Source of the DNA: Stackebrandtia nassauensis DSM 44728
GTDB lineage: Bacteria; Actinomycetota; Actinomycetes; Mycobacteriales; Micromonosporaceae
Length of the DNA: 64,000 nucleotides
NCBI RefSeq assembly: GCF_000024545.1
Contig: NC_013947.1
Location: 5,332,001-5,396,000, forward strand
Direction: 5' to 3'
Each line of letters opens with the position of its first letter. The stretch's first letter is position 1. Shown in pieces: positions 27,551-37,954 of the stretch. The notes below the pieces were generated by a model. It saw only the letters and a list, made by a program, of their open reading frames with translations, did not search any database and was not told where the DNA came from. Both the position numbers and the translations under genes were made by a program.

Positions 27551-27898
27551 CGTTATGGTCCTTTCGGCCGAGTTACATATCGCTCGAACGGTTCGAATTG
27601 GGTTGGTTCACGGGCGTCGTGCCGTCACGTGAACAGACGGTACGGCACGATACCGGCGATGCCAAAACTGGTTGTTCAGGATGCATCACCACAAAAAAAT
27701 TCGGACATCTATCAATAAAGCACGTAAAATTCGTGAGGGGTCGGTTAACACTCTCCCGGAAGGGGGACGTGGAACCGTCACCACCGCCGTCGATTATTCG
27801 GCTGCGGGGCTGTACATCACGGCGAAAGCCAGGAATGATCGACAGGTACCCACGCTGACGCAAGGTCCCGGCATTGGGGCCAAAGGGGGTGGTGGCAC
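27551..27898. other. 348-base intergenic region with lower GC and one inverted repeat
   Basis: This divergent gap between RNase AS and the Crp-type gene is markedly richer in A+T than its surroundings around 27690-27760. TCGTGCCGT (27617-27625) and ACGGCACGA (27642-27650) form perfect 9-bp arms. Short frames on both strands lack actinobacterial codon bias and ribosome binding sites, so I see no gene. It probably carries the promoters of both flanking genes. Confidence 0.5.
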
Positions 27899-28585
27899 GT
27901 GGACGCCAGAGCGTCTGACGATCTGCTGGCCGGTGTCATGATGTTCACCGGTCTGGACGCCGACGCGCGGCGCAAAATCGCCGCGAAGGCGATTCCGCGT
28001 CAGTATCGGCGGGGGCAACTGCTGTTCGTCGAGGGCGACCCCGGCGAGTCGCTCATCATGGTCCGCTCCGGTGCCGTGGCGGTGTTCCGCACCGCGCCCA
28101 CCGGCGAGCGCGCCATGCTGCACGTGGTGCGGTCCCCCGACGTCCTCGGTGAGGTCTCCCTTCTGGACGGTTCCATGCGCTCGGCCTCGGCCGAGGCGCT
28201 GGAGGACACCTCCGCCATGACCCTGGCCCGCACCACCTTCCTGGAACTGGTGCACGCCAGCCCCCACATGCTGGACGCCGTCATGCGCACCATGGGCGGC
28301 ATCGTGCGCAGACTCACCGAGCAGAGCTCCGACCACGTCTTCCTGGATCTGCCCGCCCGGGTGGCCAAGGCACTGGTGCGGCTGACCGGCCACACCACCG
28401 CCCCGATGGTCACCATCGAGCTGAACCAGACCCAGCTGGCCGAGCTGGCCGGCGGCTCCCGACAGAGCGTCAACCAGGCGATCGGCACCTTCGCGCTGCG
28501 CGGCTGGCTGCGCACCGAGGGCCGTCGCATCGTCGTCACCGACATCCCGGCGCTGCGCCGACGGGCCGGAATCGACGAGATGTAG
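27899..28585 (+). CDS. Crp/Fnr family transcriptional regulator
   Basis: The 228-residue protein has a cyclic-nucleotide-binding-like beta roll at residues 15-130 (LLFVEGDPGESLIMVRSGAV, GEVSLLDGS) and a C-terminal winged helix with QTQLAELAGGSRQSVNQAI as recognition region. It lacks the cysteine cluster of Fnr. The cAMP-site segment reads GEVSLLDGSMRSASA, close to but not identical with the Crp phosphate cassette, so the ligand is uncertain. The GTG at 27899 is preceded by GGGGGTGG. It lies upstream of dnaE but has no clear link to it. Confidence 0.85.
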   Translation: MDARASDDLLAGVMMFTGLDADARRKIAAKAIPRQYRRGQLLFVEGDPGESLIMVRSGAVAVFRTAPTGERAMLHVVRSPDVLGEVSLLDGSMRSASAEALEDTSAMTLARTTFLELVHASPHMLDAVMRTMGGIVRRLTEQSSDHVFLDLPARVAKALVRLTGHTTAPMVTIELNQTQLAELAGGSRQSVNQAIGTFALRGWLRTEGRRIVVTDIPALRRRAGIDEM

Positions 28586-28707
28586 GACAGTCCACAAGGG
28601 ATTTGGGATGGAGCTTCCGCTCACCGTGCCGACAGGTTTAGGGTGGTGCGGTGCGACCGTTCGTCGGGGTCGCGCCAGCCACATTCGCCGCAGGCCAGGG
28701 GAGCGCT

Positions 28708-31700
28708 ATGTCGAAGGATTTCGTCCACCTTCACGTTCACACGGAGTATTCGATGCTGGACGGGGCCGCCAAGATGCGGCCCATGTTCGCCGAGGTGGAA
28801 CGGCTGGGGATGTCGTCCATCGCCATGACCGACCACGGCAACATGTACGGCGCCTACGAGTTCTACCAGGAGGCCAAGAAGACCGGCATCAAGCCGATCA
28901 TCGGCATCGAGGCCTACCTGGCGCCCGGCGACCGGGCCCACAAGAAGCCGGTGCGGTGGGGGCGCCCGGACCAGAAGAGCGACGACGTGTCCGGTGGTGG
29001 CGCCTACACCCACATGACGATGTGGGCGGCCAACGGCAGCGGCCTGCGGAACCTGCTGAAGCTGTCGAGCCTGGCGTCCTTCGAGGGCCAGTACCAGAAG
29101 CCGCGCATGGACGCCGAGCTGTTGTCCAAGTACGCCGAGGGCATCATCGCCACCACCGGCTGCCCGTCGGGTGAGGTGCAGACCCGGCTGCGGCTGGACC
29201 AGCCGGACGAGGCCCTGGCAGCGGCGGCCAAGTACCAGGACATCTTCGGCAAGGACAACTTCTTCCTGGAACTGATGGACCACGGCCTCGACATCGAGAC
29301 CCGGGTCCGCGAGGGCCTGCTGGACATCAGCAAGAAGCTGGGCCTGCCGCTGCTGGCCACCAACGACTCCCACTACGTGCACCAGCACGACTCCGACAAC
29401 CACGCCGCGCTGCTGTGCGTCCAGTCCGGCAAGACCCTCACCGACCCGAACCGGTTCGCGTTCTCCGGCGACGGCTACTACATCAAGTCGCCCGCCGAGA
29501 TGCGGGAACTGTGGAGCGAACTGCCCGAGGCCTGCGACAACACGCTGCTGATCGCCGAGCGGATCGAGTCCTACGAGGAGGTCTTCGCCGAGGTCGACCG
29601 GATGCCCCGGTTCCCGCTGAAGGAAGGCGAGACCGAGGACATCCTGCTGCGCCGCGACGTGGAGAAGTACACCCCCAACCGCTTCCCCGACGGTCTGACC
29701 CAGGAGTACAAGGACCGCATCGACCGGGAACTGGGCGTCATGTCCGCGATGGGTTTCTCCGGCTACTTCCTCGTCGTCGGCGACCTGGTGCGGTGGGCGA
29801 AGTCGCAGAAGATCCCCACCGGGCCCGGACGTGGTTCGGCCACCGGTTCGCTGGTGGCCTACATCCTGCAGATCACCGACCTGGACCCGATCGAGCACTC
29901 GCTGATCTTCGAACGGTTCCTCAACCCCGAGCGGGTCTCGCCCCCCGACATCGACCTCGACTTCGACGAGCGTCGGCGCGGCGAGGTCATGCAGTACACC
30001 GTCGAGAAGTGGGGCGAGGAGAACGTCGCCCAGGTCATCACCTTCGGCACCATCAAGACCAAGGCGGCCCTGAAGGACGCGGCCCGCGCGCACCTCGGCC
30101 AGCCGGGTTTCGCGGTGGCCGAGCGGATCGCCAAGGCGCTGCCGCCGCCGGTCGCCGCCCAGGACATTCCGCTGTCGGGCATCGTCGACCCGAACCACGA
30201 GCGCTACAACGAGGCCGCCGAGGTGCGGGCCCTGGTGGAGAACGAACCGGAGGTCAAGCAGATCTTCGACACCGCGCGCGGCCTGGAGGGGTTGATCCGC
30301 AACGCGGGTGTGCACGCGTGCGCGGTCATCATCTCCAGCGTCCCGCTGCTGGGGCAGGTGCCACTGTGGATGCGGCCCGACGGCTCGGTCATCACCGGCT
30401 GGGACTATCCGTCCTGTGAGGCCATGGGCCTGCTGAAGATGGACTTCCTGGGGCTGCGCAACCTCACGGTCATCGGTGACGCCATCGACAACGTCAAACG
30501 CAACCACGGCGTGGAGCTGAGCACCGAGACGATCACGCTGGACGACCCCAAGACCTTCGAACTGCTGTGCCGCGGTGAGAGCGCCGGGGTGTTCCAGTTC
30601 GAGGGCGCGGGCATGCAGGACCTGCTGAAGCGGATGCAGCCCAAGAAGTTCGGCGACATCGCCGCCATCTCGGCCCTGTACCGTCCCGGCCCGATGGCCG
30701 CCAACGCGCACCTCAACTACGCCGAGCGCGCCAACGGGCGGCAGTCGCCCGAGCCGATCCACCCCGAGCTGAAGGACGCGCTGGAGCCGATCCTCGGCGA
30801 GACCTTCCACCTGCTGGTCTACCAAGAGCAGGTCATGGCGATCGCGCAGCAGCTGGCCGGGTACACCCTGGGTGGCGCCGACCTGCTGCGTCGCGCCATG
30901 GGTAAGAAGAAGAAGGAGATCATCGAGAAGGAGTTCGAGAAGTTCTCCAACGGCATGACGGCCAACGGGTACTCCATGGAGGCGTGCCAGACGTTGTGGG
31001 ACGTCATGCTCCCGTTCGCCGGTTACGCCTTCAACAAGTCGCACACCGCCGGATACGGCCTGGTCACCTACTGGACCGCCTACCTCAAGGCGAACTACCC
31101 GGCCGAGTACATGGCCGCGCTGTTGACCTCGGTGGGCGACAACAAGGACAAGTCCGCCCTGTATCTGGCCGACTGCCGCAAGCTCGGCATCAAGGTGCTG
31201 CCGCCCGACGTCAACGAGTCGCGGCGCAACTTCTCGGCCGTCGGCGGTGACATCCGCTTCGGGCTGGGCGCGATCCGCAACGTCGGCACCGGCGTGGTCG
31301 ACTCGATCGTGGCCACCCGCGAGGCCAAGGGCAACTACGAGTCGTTCTCGGACTTCCTGCAGAAGTCGGAACTGCCGGTGTGCAACAAGCGGGTCATCGA
31401 GTCGCTGATCAAGGCGGGTGCCTTCGACTCGCTGAAGCACTCGCGCAAGGCGCTGTGCGAACGCCACGAGGTGCTGGTCGAGTCCATCGTGGGCGTCAAG
31501 CGCAAGGAGGCCGAGGGCCAGTTCGACCTGTTCGGGGGCATGCTGACCCCGGATCAGCCGGACGCGGCCACTCCCGGCGGCGACACCGACTTCTCCGGCG
31601 ACGACTGGCCGCGCAAGACCACCTTGGAGTTCGAGCGGGAGATGCTGGGGCTGTACGTCTCCGGGCACCCGCTGGAGGGCGCGGAGATGATCCTGCGCAA

Positions 31701-32247
31701 GAACTCCGAGAACCGGATCGCCGACCTGCTCACCTCGGACATCCCCGACGGTACCTCGGTGACGATCGCGGGGATCATCTCCAGTCTGGAGCGTCGGGTC
31801 ACCAAGCAGGGCAAGCCGTGGGCCAAGGCGACGGTGGAGGACCTGGACGCGGCCATCGAGTGCCTGTTCTTCCCCAAGACCTACGAGTTCGCCGGGCCGC
31901 AGCTGGCCCAGGACCTGGTGGTGGCGGTGCGCGGCAAGCTGAACCGCCGCGACGGCGAGATCTCGATCGTGGCCATGGATCTGGCGCCGCTGGAGATCAA
32001 CGAGTCCGATCTGGTCAACGAGCCGACCCTGACCCTCAACGTGCAGCTGGCCAAGGTCAACGAGCGGGTCCTCGACGAGCTCAAGGCGGTGTTGCAGGGC
32101 AACCGGGGCGACATGGCGGTGCGGGTGAAACTGTGCGCCCCCAACGCCGAGACGCTGCTGGCCCTCGACGAGCGGTACAAGGTGGCCTCGGGTCCGGGAC
32201 TGACCTCGGAGCTGAAGAGCCTGCTGGGTGCCGAGTGCCTGGACTGA
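28708..32247 (+). CDS. dnaE: DNA polymerase III alpha subunit
   Basis: The 1179-residue protein has the DnaE1 domain order. A PHP domain comes first ([23 protein letters not shown]), then the polymerase core with [14 protein letters not shown] and the catalytic aspartates in [12 protein letters not shown] near residue 415. [10 protein letters not shown] and helix-hairpin-helix segments follow, then an OB-fold near residue 1015 ([12 protein letters not shown]). It is the main replicative polymerase. I chose the ATG at 28708 because the PHP domain starts there. The 3' end is overlapped by an unusual antisense frame from the LarA-family gene. Confidence 0.94.
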   Translation: MSKDFVHLHVHTEYSMLDGAAKMRPMFAEVERLGMSSIAMTDHGNMYGAYEFYQEAKKTGIKPIIGIEAYLAPGDRAHKKPVRWGRPDQKSDDVSGGGAYTHMTMWAANGSGLRNLLKLSSLASFEGQYQKPRMDAELLSKYAEGIIATTGCPSGEVQTRLRLDQPDEALAAAAKYQDIFGKDNFFLELMDHGLDIETRVREGLLDISKKLGLPLLATNDSHYVHQHDSDNHAALLCVQSGKTLTDPNRFAFSGDGYYIKSPAEMRELWSELPEACDNTLLIAERIESYEEVFAEVDRMPRFPLKEGETEDILLRRDVEKYTPNRFPDGLTQEYKDRIDRELGVMSAMGFSGYFLVVGDLVRWAKSQKIPTGPGRGSATGSLVAYILQITDLDPIEHSLIFERFLNPERVSPPDIDLDFDERRRGEVMQYTVEKWGEENVAQVITFGTIKTKAALKDAARAHLGQPGFAVAERIAKALPPPVAAQDIPLSGIVDPNHERYNEAAEVRALVENEPEVKQIFDTARGLEGLIRNAGVHACAVIISSVPLLGQVPLWMRPDGSVITGWDYPSCEAMGLLKMDFLGLRNLTVIGDAIDNVKRNHGVELSTETITLDDPKTFELLCRGESAGVFQFEGAGMQDLLKRMQPKKFGDIAAISALYRPGPMAANAHLNYAERANGRQSPEPIHPELKDALEPILGETFHLLVYQEQVMAIAQQLAGYTLGGADLLRRAMGKKKKEIIEKEFEKFSNGMTANGYSMEACQTLWDVMLPFAGYAFNKSHTAGYGLVTYWTAYLKANYPAEYMAALLTSVGDNKDKSALYLADCRKLGIKVLPPDVNESRRNFSAVGGDIRFGLGAIRNVGTGVVDSIVATREAKGNYESFSDFLQKSELPVCNKRVIESLIKAGAFDSLKHSRKALCERHEVLVESIVGVKRKEAEGQFDLFGGMLTPDQPDAATPGGDTDFSGDDWPRKTTLEFEREMLGLYVSGHPLEGAEMILRKNSENRIADLLTSDIPDGTSVTIAGIISSLERRVTKQGKPWAKATVEDLDAAIECLFFPKTYEFAGPQLAQDLVVAVRGKLNRRDGEISIVAMDLAPLEINESDLVNEPTLTLNVQLAKVNERVLDELKAVLQGNRGDMAVRVKLCAPNAETLLALDERYKVASGPGLTSELKSLLGAECLD

Positions 32248-33521
32248 CCTAAGCGGATATAGGGAATCGTCTGCGGCCCTTCGGGAAGCACGCACACCCG
32301 GGCGTCGGGTCCGGCGGCGGCCAGCAGTTCGGCCACGGTCGCGGCGACGTCGGCGGTGTGTTCGAGGTGCGCCGAGCGCAGGGCCGTCGCGTCCAGTCCG
32401 GACGTGTGCATGATGACGCGGGCCCGTGTCTGGATCTTGGCCTGCACCTGGACCTGCCACTGGTCCGGGACGGTCTGCGGCCGGGCCTCGATGTCGTCCA
32501 GCAGTTCGCGCGGGGACGCCGCCGAGGCCAGCACCTCCCGGTAGCTCCCGTGGTCGGGGAAACCGTCGCGGCATTCGGCCGCGCACACGATGGTGCCGCC
32601 CTCGGCGACGATCGTGGCGGCGGCCGAGAGTCCTTTCACGCACTGGTACAGGTTCTGGTCGAGCGGGTAGCCGGAGTTGGTGGTCACCACCACCTCGAAG
32701 GGCTTGTCCACGGCGGACATGGCCAGTCGTCGCGCCTCGGCGCGGGCCTTGGCGTGCATCGCGAACAGTTCACCGCCGTAGGCGGCGACGATGTCGTCGT
32801 CGCGGTTGAGCAGCACGTCGAAACCGAAGTCCACTTTGCCCGCCGCTGCCACGACGGCCCGGATGTCGTCGTGCACCGGGTTGCCCTCGCAAGAAGCCCA
32901 GGTGGCGTCGCGGTGCCCGATCCGGTGGGCGTCGTGCAGGGTCAGCACCGTGTCCAGTCCGGCCAGGCCGGGGGCGACGAGTTTGGGGCCGCCGGAGAAC
33001 CCGGCGAAGAAGTGCGGTTCCACGAAACCGGTGGTGACGCGGACGTCGGCGGCCAGCCAGTGCCGGTTGAGCCATACCGGGACGTTGTCACCGTGCCGTC
33101 CCAGCCACACCAGTGAGTCCGGGTCGCGGGCGTCGTGGTTGACGACGCGGACGGTGTCGGCGACCTCGTCGCCCAGCATCGCGCGGATCTCGGCGTCGGT
33201 GTTGCCCCGGTGGGTGCCGGTGGCCACCAGGATCACCACATCGGACGGATCGACGATGCCGTCCAGTTCGGACAGCACGGCCGGGATCATCAGGTGCCGG
33301 GGCTGGGCGCGGGTGCCGTCGCACATCGAGATCGCGACCGTTTGGCCGGGCCGCACCAGTTCCCGCAGCGGCGGTCCCGCGACCGGGTTTCGCAATGTGT
33401 CGCGCAACAGCGCGGCCGGGTCGCGTGAGCCGGGCACATAGGTGGGTTCGACGACGGTGGTGCGGTCGTCGGGGAACTCCACGTCGAGCCCGGTTTGTCC
33501 ATACGCGAGCGTCACCTTCAC
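31881..33521 (-). CDS. LarA-family (nickel-dependent lactate racemase-like) protein with a stop-less C-terminal extension
   Basis: The first 420 residues form a LarA/DUF2088 protein. All four cofactor residues of lactate racemase are present with a constant offset: H104, H170, K180 and H196, in [18 protein letters not shown] and LTLHDAH. K180 would hold the nickel pincer cofactor. The domain ends at GPQTIPYI near 32260, where homologues stop, but here the frame continues for 126 residues antisense to dnaE. A TAG lies one base out of frame just after that point. It is last in the fuconate operon and may racemise or epimerise lactate or a sugar acid. The lar cofactor genes are not in the window. 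Confidence 0.75.
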   Translation of the reverse strand: MKVTLAYGQTGLDVEFPDDRTTVVEPTYVPGSRDPAALLRDTLRNPVAGPPLRELVRPGQTVAISMCDGTRAQPRHLMIPAVLSELDGIVDPSDVVILVATGTHRGNTDAEIRAMLGDEVADTVRVVNHDARDPDSLVWLGRHGDNVPVWLNRHWLAADVRVTTGFVEPHFFAGFSGGPKLVAPGLAGLDTVLTLHDAHRIGHRDATWASCEGNPVHDDIRAVVAAAGKVDFGFDVLLNRDDDIVAAYGGELFAMHAKARAEARRLAMSAVDKPFEVVVTTNSGYPLDQNLYQCVKGLSAAATIVAEGGTIVCAAECRDGFPDHGSYREVLASAASPRELLDDIEARPQTVPDQWQVQVQAKIQTRARVIMHTSGLDATALRSAHLEHTADVAATVAELLAAAGPDARVCVLPEGPQTIPYIRLGQSRHSAPSRLFSSEVSPGPEATLYRSSRASSVSALGAHSFTRTAMSPRLPCNTALSSSRTRSLTLASCTLRVRVGSLTRSDSLISSGARSMATIEISPSRRFSLPRTATTRSWASCGPANS

Positions 33522-33525
33522 GGGT

Positions 33526-34392
33526 TCACGCCTTTCGGGTGTGGCACCGGTTGGACAGCCTGCCGATCTTCTCGATCTCCACGACGACCTCGTCGCCGTC
33601 GCCCAGCAGCAGCGGCGGGTCCCGGAAGATGCCGACGCCGCCGGGGGTGCCGGTGGCGATGACGTCGCCGGGTCGCAGGGTGAAGGCCCGCGAGCAGTGC
33701 GCGATGATCCGGGCGACCGAGTGGTACATGACCGCGGTGCTGGCTTCCTGGACGACCGTGCCGTTGAGCAGGCACTTCACCGTCAGCGACTGCGGGTCGC
33801 CGATCTCGTCGGGGGTGACCAGGACCGGGCCCATGGGGCAGAACGTGTCCAGCGACTTGCCGCGCGCCCACTGTAGATCGCCGAACTGGAGGTCGCGGGC
33901 GGTCACGTCGTTGAGGCAGGTGTACCCGAAGACGTGTGACAGCGCGTCGGCCTCGGTGACGTTGCGGGCGGTGCGTCCGATGACGACGGCCAGTTCGGCC
34001 TCGTAGTCGACCTGGGTGGCGTAGGCCGGGTCCCAGGCGATGGTGGCGTTCGGGTTGGTGACGCTCGCGGTGTGCTTGAGGAAGATCGCCGGTTCGGCCG
34101 GTGCCTCCTTGTCCTGTTCCTCGGCGTGCTCGCGGTAGTTCTGGCCGATGCACACGATGTTGCCCGGCCGGGGCAGCGGCGCCAGCAGCGACAGTTCGAT
34201 GATGGGGGTTCCGGTGCCGGACGGCACTTCGGCGGCCAGCCGTTCGACGGCGGCCACGGCGTCGGGTGTAGCGATGAGGCCCGCCATCGTGGTGGGCAGG
34301 TCGGCGGACAGTGCCGCCGTCGGCACCACCCGGTCGCCGACTGCGACGCCGAGGGTTTCGGCGCCGTCGTGGAGGTAGCTGACGAAACGCAT
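33526..34392 (-). CDS. Fumarylacetoacetate hydrolase family protein, likely 2,4-diketo-3-deoxy-L-fuconate hydrolase
   Basis: The 288-residue protein has the FAH fold: a short N-terminal domain, then CIGQNYREHAEE, AIFLKHTASV, the metal-binding glutamates in VDYEAELAVVIG, DVTARDLQ and a C-terminal GDVIATGTPGGVG. Such enzymes cleave C-C bonds in diketo acids. Between a fuconate dehydratase/SDR pair and a LarA protein, the best inferred reaction is 2,4-diketo-3-deoxy-L-fuconate to pyruvate and L-lactate. AAGGAG supports the ATG at 34392. Four bp separate it from the LarA-family gene. Confidence 0.8.
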   Translation of the reverse strand: MRFVSYLHDGAETLGVAVGDRVVPTAALSADLPTTMAGLIATPDAVAAVERLAAEVPSGTGTPIIELSLLAPLPRPGNIVCIGQNYREHAEEQDKEAPAEPAIFLKHTASVTNPNATIAWDPAYATQVDYEAELAVVIGRTARNVTEADALSHVFGYTCLNDVTARDLQFGDLQWARGKSLDTFCPMGPVLVTPDEIGDPQSLTVKCLLNGTVVQEASTAVMYHSVARIIAHCSRAFTLRPGDVIATGTPGGVGIFRDPPLLLGDGDEVVVEIEKIGRLSNRCHTRKA

Positions 34393-34427
34393 GAGTCTCC
34401 TTGTGCTGGTTGGGTTGTGGATCGGGC

Positions 34428-35177
34428 TCACACGGCGGTCATGCCGCCGTCCATCATGAACGCGCTGCCGTTGACGAACCGGCCGTCGTCGCTGACGAGG
34501 AACGCGATACCGGCGGCGACCTCGTCGGGGGTGCCCATCCGGCCGTCGAGCTGCCGTTCCTCCATCGCCTTGCGGGCCGCGACCGGGTCGGGCGCGTCGG
34601 CGAGGATCTTGTCGATCCATTCGCTGGCCACGGTTCCCGGACAGATCGCGTTGACCCGGATGCCCTGGCCGACGTAGTCGGCGGCGATGGACTTCGTCAG
34701 CGCGATGACGCCGCCCTTGGAGGCGCAGTAGGCGGCCCGGTTGCGCACGCCCACGACCCCGGCGATCGAGCCGACGTTGACGATGATGCCGCCGCCCGCT
34801 TCCACCATGCCGGGCAGTACCGCGCGGCAGCTGGTGAAGGTGGCGGTCAGGTTGACGCCGATGACCCGGTCCCAGTCGGCGGTGCTGGTCTCGGCTGCCG
34901 GTGCGGCCACCCCGACCCCGGCGATGTTGGCCAGGATCCTTGGGGTGCCGACCTCAGCCAGCAGTGATTCGAAGGCGGTCGCGTCGCGGATGTCGAAGGC
35001 GTGCAGGCTGACGCTTCCCCCGGCGGCCTCGACGGCTGATCTGGTGTGTTCCAGGCGGTCGGCGTCCACGTCGACGGCCACGATGGAGTGTCCGGCGGCG
35101 GCGAGCCGCAGCGCGGTGGCGAAGCCGATTCCCGAGGCGGCGCCGGTGACGATCGCGATGGAGGGGTCCGTGTTCAT
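34428..35177 (-). CDS. SDR dehydrogenase, likely 2-keto-3-deoxy-L-fuconate dehydrogenase
   Basis: The 249-residue classical SDR has VTGAASGIGFATAL, NIAGVG in place of NNAG, the catalytic serine in NVGSIAGV, YCASKGG with Tyr and Lys, and ICPGTV. The acidic residue after strand 2 (AVDVDADR) favours NAD. Its place between fuconate dehydratase and FAH-type hydrolase genes suggests oxidation of 2-keto-3-deoxy-L-fuconate to the 2,4-diketo acid. Confidence 0.85.
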   Translation of the reverse strand: MNTDPSIAIVTGAASGIGFATALRLAAAGHSIVAVDVDADRLEHTRSAVEAAGGSVSLHAFDIRDATAFESLLAEVGTPRILANIAGVGVAAPAAETSTADWDRVIGVNLTATFTSCRAVLPGMVEAGGGIIVNVGSIAGVVGVRNRAAYCASKGGVIALTKSIAADYVGQGIRVNAICPGTVASEWIDKILADAPDPVAARKAMEERQLDGRMGTPDEVAAGIAFLVSDDGRFVNGSAFMMDGGMTAV

Positions 35178-35203
35178 TCCGTGTCCTTGTCGTCGGTTGC
35201 GGG

Positions 35204-36499
35204 TCAGCTCTGCCAGATCGCGCCGTCGGGGTAGGCGTAGTCCCGCAACGATTCCGGGTACATCCGGGCGCTGAAGCCCGGCGCGGTGGGAGCGGTGTAG
35301 GACGGGCCGTAGCTGATCGGGTCGGTGAAGTGCTCGTGCAGGTGCGGCACCGACTCGATGGCGCGGTCACTCTTGCTGCCGCTCACGGCGATGTAGTCGA
35401 ACATGGACAGGTGTTGCACCAGTTCGCACAGTCCCACTCCCCCGGCGTGCGGGCACACCGGGACGCCGAACTTGGCGGCCAGCAGCAGGATCGCGATGTT
35501 CTCGTTGACTCCGGCGACCCGGGCGGCGTCGATCTGCAGTACGTCCAGCGATCCGGCCTGTAGCAGCTGTTTGAACAGGATCCGGTTGTGGGCGTGTTCG
35601 CCGGTGGCGACCTTGATGGGTGCCACGGCCTTGCGGATGGCCGCGTGTCCCAGGATGTCGTCGGGCGCGGTGGGTTCCTCGATCCAGTAGGGATCGTAGG
35701 GTTTGAGGCGGGTCATCCAGTCGATGGCCTCGTTGACGTCCCATTTCTGGTTGGCGTCGCTGGCCAGCCGGATGCCGTCGCCGAGTTTCTCCCGGGCGAG
35801 CGCGAACCGGCGGATGTCGTCCTCGATCCGGCCGCCCACCTTGAGTTTGATCATGGTGAATCCGGCCGCGACGGCCTCGGTGGCCAGCGCGATCATCTTC
35901 TCGTCGTCGTAACCCAGCCAGCCCGGCGAGGTGGTGTACGCGGGGAAGCCGGTGGCCCGCAGGTCGGCCTCGCGTTCGGCGCGGCCACTAGCCTTGGCGC
36001 GCAACATGTCCAGGGCCTCGTCGGGGGTGAGGGCGTCGGTCAGGTACCGCCAGTCCACCAGGGACACGATCTGTTCGGGGCTGAGGTCGGCCAGCAGTTT
36101 CCACAGTGGTTTGCCCTCGACGCGCGCGTACAGGTCCCACATCGCGTTGATCAGGGCGCCGGCGGCCAGGTGCACCACCCCCTTCTCCGGTCCCAGCCAA
36201 CGGAACTGGGAGTCGTGGGTGAAGCGGCGCGCGAAGGCTCCCATGTCGGCGAAGGCCTCGTCGAGGTCGAGGCCGACCAGCGTCGCGCCCATCGCCTCGA
36301 TCGCGGCGACGCAGATGTCGTTGCCGCGTCCGATGGTGAAGGTGAACCCGGCGCCGGAGTGGCCGTCGGGGTGGTCGGTGCGCAGCGTCAGGTAGGCGGC
36401 CGAGTAGTCGCCGTCGGGGTGCATGGCGTCCGAACCGGCCAGTTCGGCCGAGGTCGGGAACCGGACGTCGTGGGTCTCCACGGCGGTGATGCGAGGCAT
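35204..36499 (-). CDS. L-fuconate dehydratase (enolase superfamily)
   Basis: The 431-residue protein matches Xanthomonas L-fuconate dehydratase residue for residue at the active site: K218 and K220 in IKLKVGG, metal ligands D248, E274 and E301, and the general base H351 in CPHAGG, all at the same numbers. It removes water from L-fuconate to give 2-keto-3-deoxy-L-fuconate in the cytoplasm. It is divergent through the importer gene from an IclR regulator. L-fucose dehydrogenase and fuconolactonase genes are not in the window, so imported fuconate may be the substrate. Confidence 0.9.
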   Translation of the reverse strand: MPRITAVETHDVRFPTSAELAGSDAMHPDGDYSAAYLTLRTDHPDGHSGAGFTFTIGRGNDICVAAIEAMGATLVGLDLDEAFADMGAFARRFTHDSQFRWLGPEKGVVHLAAGALINAMWDLYARVEGKPLWKLLADLSPEQIVSLVDWRYLTDALTPDEALDMLRAKASGRAEREADLRATGFPAYTTSPGWLGYDDEKMIALATEAVAAGFTMIKLKVGGRIEDDIRRFALAREKLGDGIRLASDANQKWDVNEAIDWMTRLKPYDPYWIEEPTAPDDILGHAAIRKAVAPIKVATGEHAHNRILFKQLLQAGSLDVLQIDAARVAGVNENIAILLLAAKFGVPVCPHAGGVGLCELVQHLSMFDYIAVSGSKSDRAIESVPHLHEHFTDPISYGPSYTAPTAPGFSARMYPESLRDYAYPDGAIWQS

Positions 36500-36514
36500 T
36501 GCTGTCCTTTCGGT

Positions 36515-37861
36515 TTAAGACTTGGCGATGGCGGCGGCCGGGACCGGCAGCGGTTCGATCCTGCCGACGACGAACAGGTAGTTCAGGGCGCCCAGCAGTG
36601 CGATCCCGCCGATGACGGACAGGGGGATCACGAAGGATCCGGTGGTGTCCACCAGGTATCCGACCATGATCGGGGTGAGGATTCCGGCGAAGTTGGACGC
36701 GAAGTTCTGGATGCCGCCGATGGAGGCCACGTGCGCCGAACTGGGGGCCACGTCGGCGGGCAGCGACCAGATGCCGGTTCCGGCGAAGGTCAGCGAGGCG
36801 TAGGACAGCGACAGCAGCGCCAGCGCCATCCACGCCTGCGGCACCAGGACGGCGGCAATGATGACCGAGCCGCCGACCATCCCGACCACGATGACGGTCT
36901 TGCGCACCCGGGTGACCGAGACGCCGCGCCGGATGGCGCGGTCGGCGACCCAGCCGCCCAGCCAGCCTGAGACCACGGCGCAGATTCCCGGGATCATCCC
37001 GAAGAAGCCGAGCTTGAGCAGGCTGAAGCCGCGTTCGTCCACAAGGTAGCTGGGGAAGAACGTGATGAAGAAGTAGATGACGCTGTTGAGGCAGAAGAAG
37101 CCCAGCATCATGCCGCGCACGGTGCGGTAGCCGAACAGCTTGCGCCACGGCAGTTTCGCCGCCCCCTCGGCGTCGTTGTCGGCGGTGCGGGCGCCGCCCT
37201 CGTTGATGTACTCCAGTTCGGCGGCGGAGACCTTCGGATGCTGGGCGGGGTCGCGGTACGCCTTCCACCAGCCCAGAGCCCAGGCCAGGCCGAGGATGCC
37301 GATGATGACGAAGGTGACCCGCCACCCGGCCAGCGCGATGATGCCGGTGACCAGCGGGATCGCGATGACGGCGCCGACGCGGGAGCCGGAGTCCCAGATG
37401 CCGGTGGCCAGGCCGCGTTCCCGTTTCGGGAACCAGGTGGCGACCACCTTCGCCGAGGTGGCCGGGGCGGGGCTCTCCCCGGCGCCCAGCAGCAGCCGGG
37501 CGGCGACCAGCGTCCAGAAACTGTGGACGGCGGCGGTGACGGCGGTGAAAATCGACCACCACACCGCGGCGATGGTGAAGGCCCGGCGGGGCCCGACCTT
37601 GTCGACGTACCAACCGGCGGCGAGCTGGAAGAAGTCGTAGGTCCAGAAGAAGGCCGCCAGGATCAGGCCCTCCTGGGTCTTGGTGAGGTGGATGTCCTCG
37701 CCCAGGAACGGCAGCGCCACGCTGATGCTGGCGCGGTCGAGGTAGTTGACGGTCAGGCCGACGAAGGCCAGCCAGATGATGGCCCAACGCATCCGGCCGA
37801 CGGCCAGTGGGGTTCTTCGGGGCGGTCCGGCGTCGGCCGCCGGTGCCGAGGGGGTGCTCAT
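36515..37861 (-). CDS. MFS transporter of the anion:cation symporter type
   Basis: From the ATG at 37861 the protein has 448 residues and 12 predicted helices. The first helix includes WAIIWLAFVGLTVNYLDR, a signature of the glucarate/galactonate/phthalate permease group, and the loop 2-3 motif reads GWYVDKVGPRRAF. It probably imports a hexonate such as L-fuconate. It starts the catabolic operon. A TTGACA-17-TACGGT promoter (minus strand) ends 6 nt before the start codon, and its -35 box lies inside the first IclR operator. Confidence 0.85.
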   Translation of the reverse strand: MSTPSAPAADAGPPRRTPLAVGRMRWAIIWLAFVGLTVNYLDRASISVALPFLGEDIHLTKTQEGLILAAFFWTYDFFQLAAGWYVDKVGPRRAFTIAAVWWSIFTAVTAAVHSFWTLVAARLLLGAGESPAPATSAKVVATWFPKRERGLATGIWDSGSRVGAVIAIPLVTGIIALAGWRVTFVIIGILGLAWALGWWKAYRDPAQHPKVSAAELEYINEGGARTADNDAEGAAKLPWRKLFGYRTVRGMMLGFFCLNSVIYFFITFFPSYLVDERGFSLLKLGFFGMIPGICAVVSGWLGGWVADRAIRRGVSVTRVRKTVIVVGMVGGSVIIAAVLVPQAWMALALLSLSYASLTFAGTGIWSLPADVAPSSAHVASIGGIQNFASNFAGILTPIMVGYLVDTTGSFVIPLSVIGGIALLGALNYLFVVGRIEPLPVPAAAIAKS

Positions 37862-37867
37862 GACCAC

Positions 37868-37896
37868 ACCGTAATGATCATGACTTGGCTTGTCAA
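37868..37896 (-). promoter_or_regulatory. Promoter of the sugar-acid operon
   Basis: On the minus strand, TTGACA (37891-37896) and TACGGT (37868-37873) are 17 bp apart. The start codon follows 6 nt later, so the mRNA is probably leaderless. The -35 box is part of operator copy 1. Confidence 0.6.
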
Positions 37897-37906
37897 CATA
37901 TTGGTA
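37891..37906. promoter_or_regulatory. IclR operator copy 1 (imperfect)
   Basis: TGTCAACATATTGGTA matches the perfect palindrome next to it at 13 of 16 positions. It overlaps the -35 box of the importer promoter. Confidence 0.55.
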
Positions 37907-37907
37907 A

Positions 37908-37927
37908 TCTGTCAATATATTGACAGA
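37908..37927. promoter_or_regulatory. IclR operator copy 2 (perfect 20-bp palindrome)
   Basis: TCTGTCAATATATTGACAGA is a perfect 20-bp palindrome in the divergent gap. Its centre is 19 bp from that of copy 1, about two helical turns. It contains TTGACA, which could be the -35 box of the iclR gene, with TAGATT (37941-37946) as -10 box. Confidence 0.7.
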
Positions 37928-37954
37928 CTCGACCGGCGGATAGATTGGGCAGCC

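Noticed and set aside
27598-27858. 86-codon frame in the gap between RNase AS and the Crp-type gene
   Set aside because: It has no ribosome binding site, no actinobacterial third-position GC bias and no recognisable motif.
28621-32643. 1340-codon open frame on the minus strand
   Set aside because: It is antisense to dnaE, whose PHP and catalytic motifs are complete. Its translation is a low-complexity Val/Gly/Leu/Arg reading with no domain.
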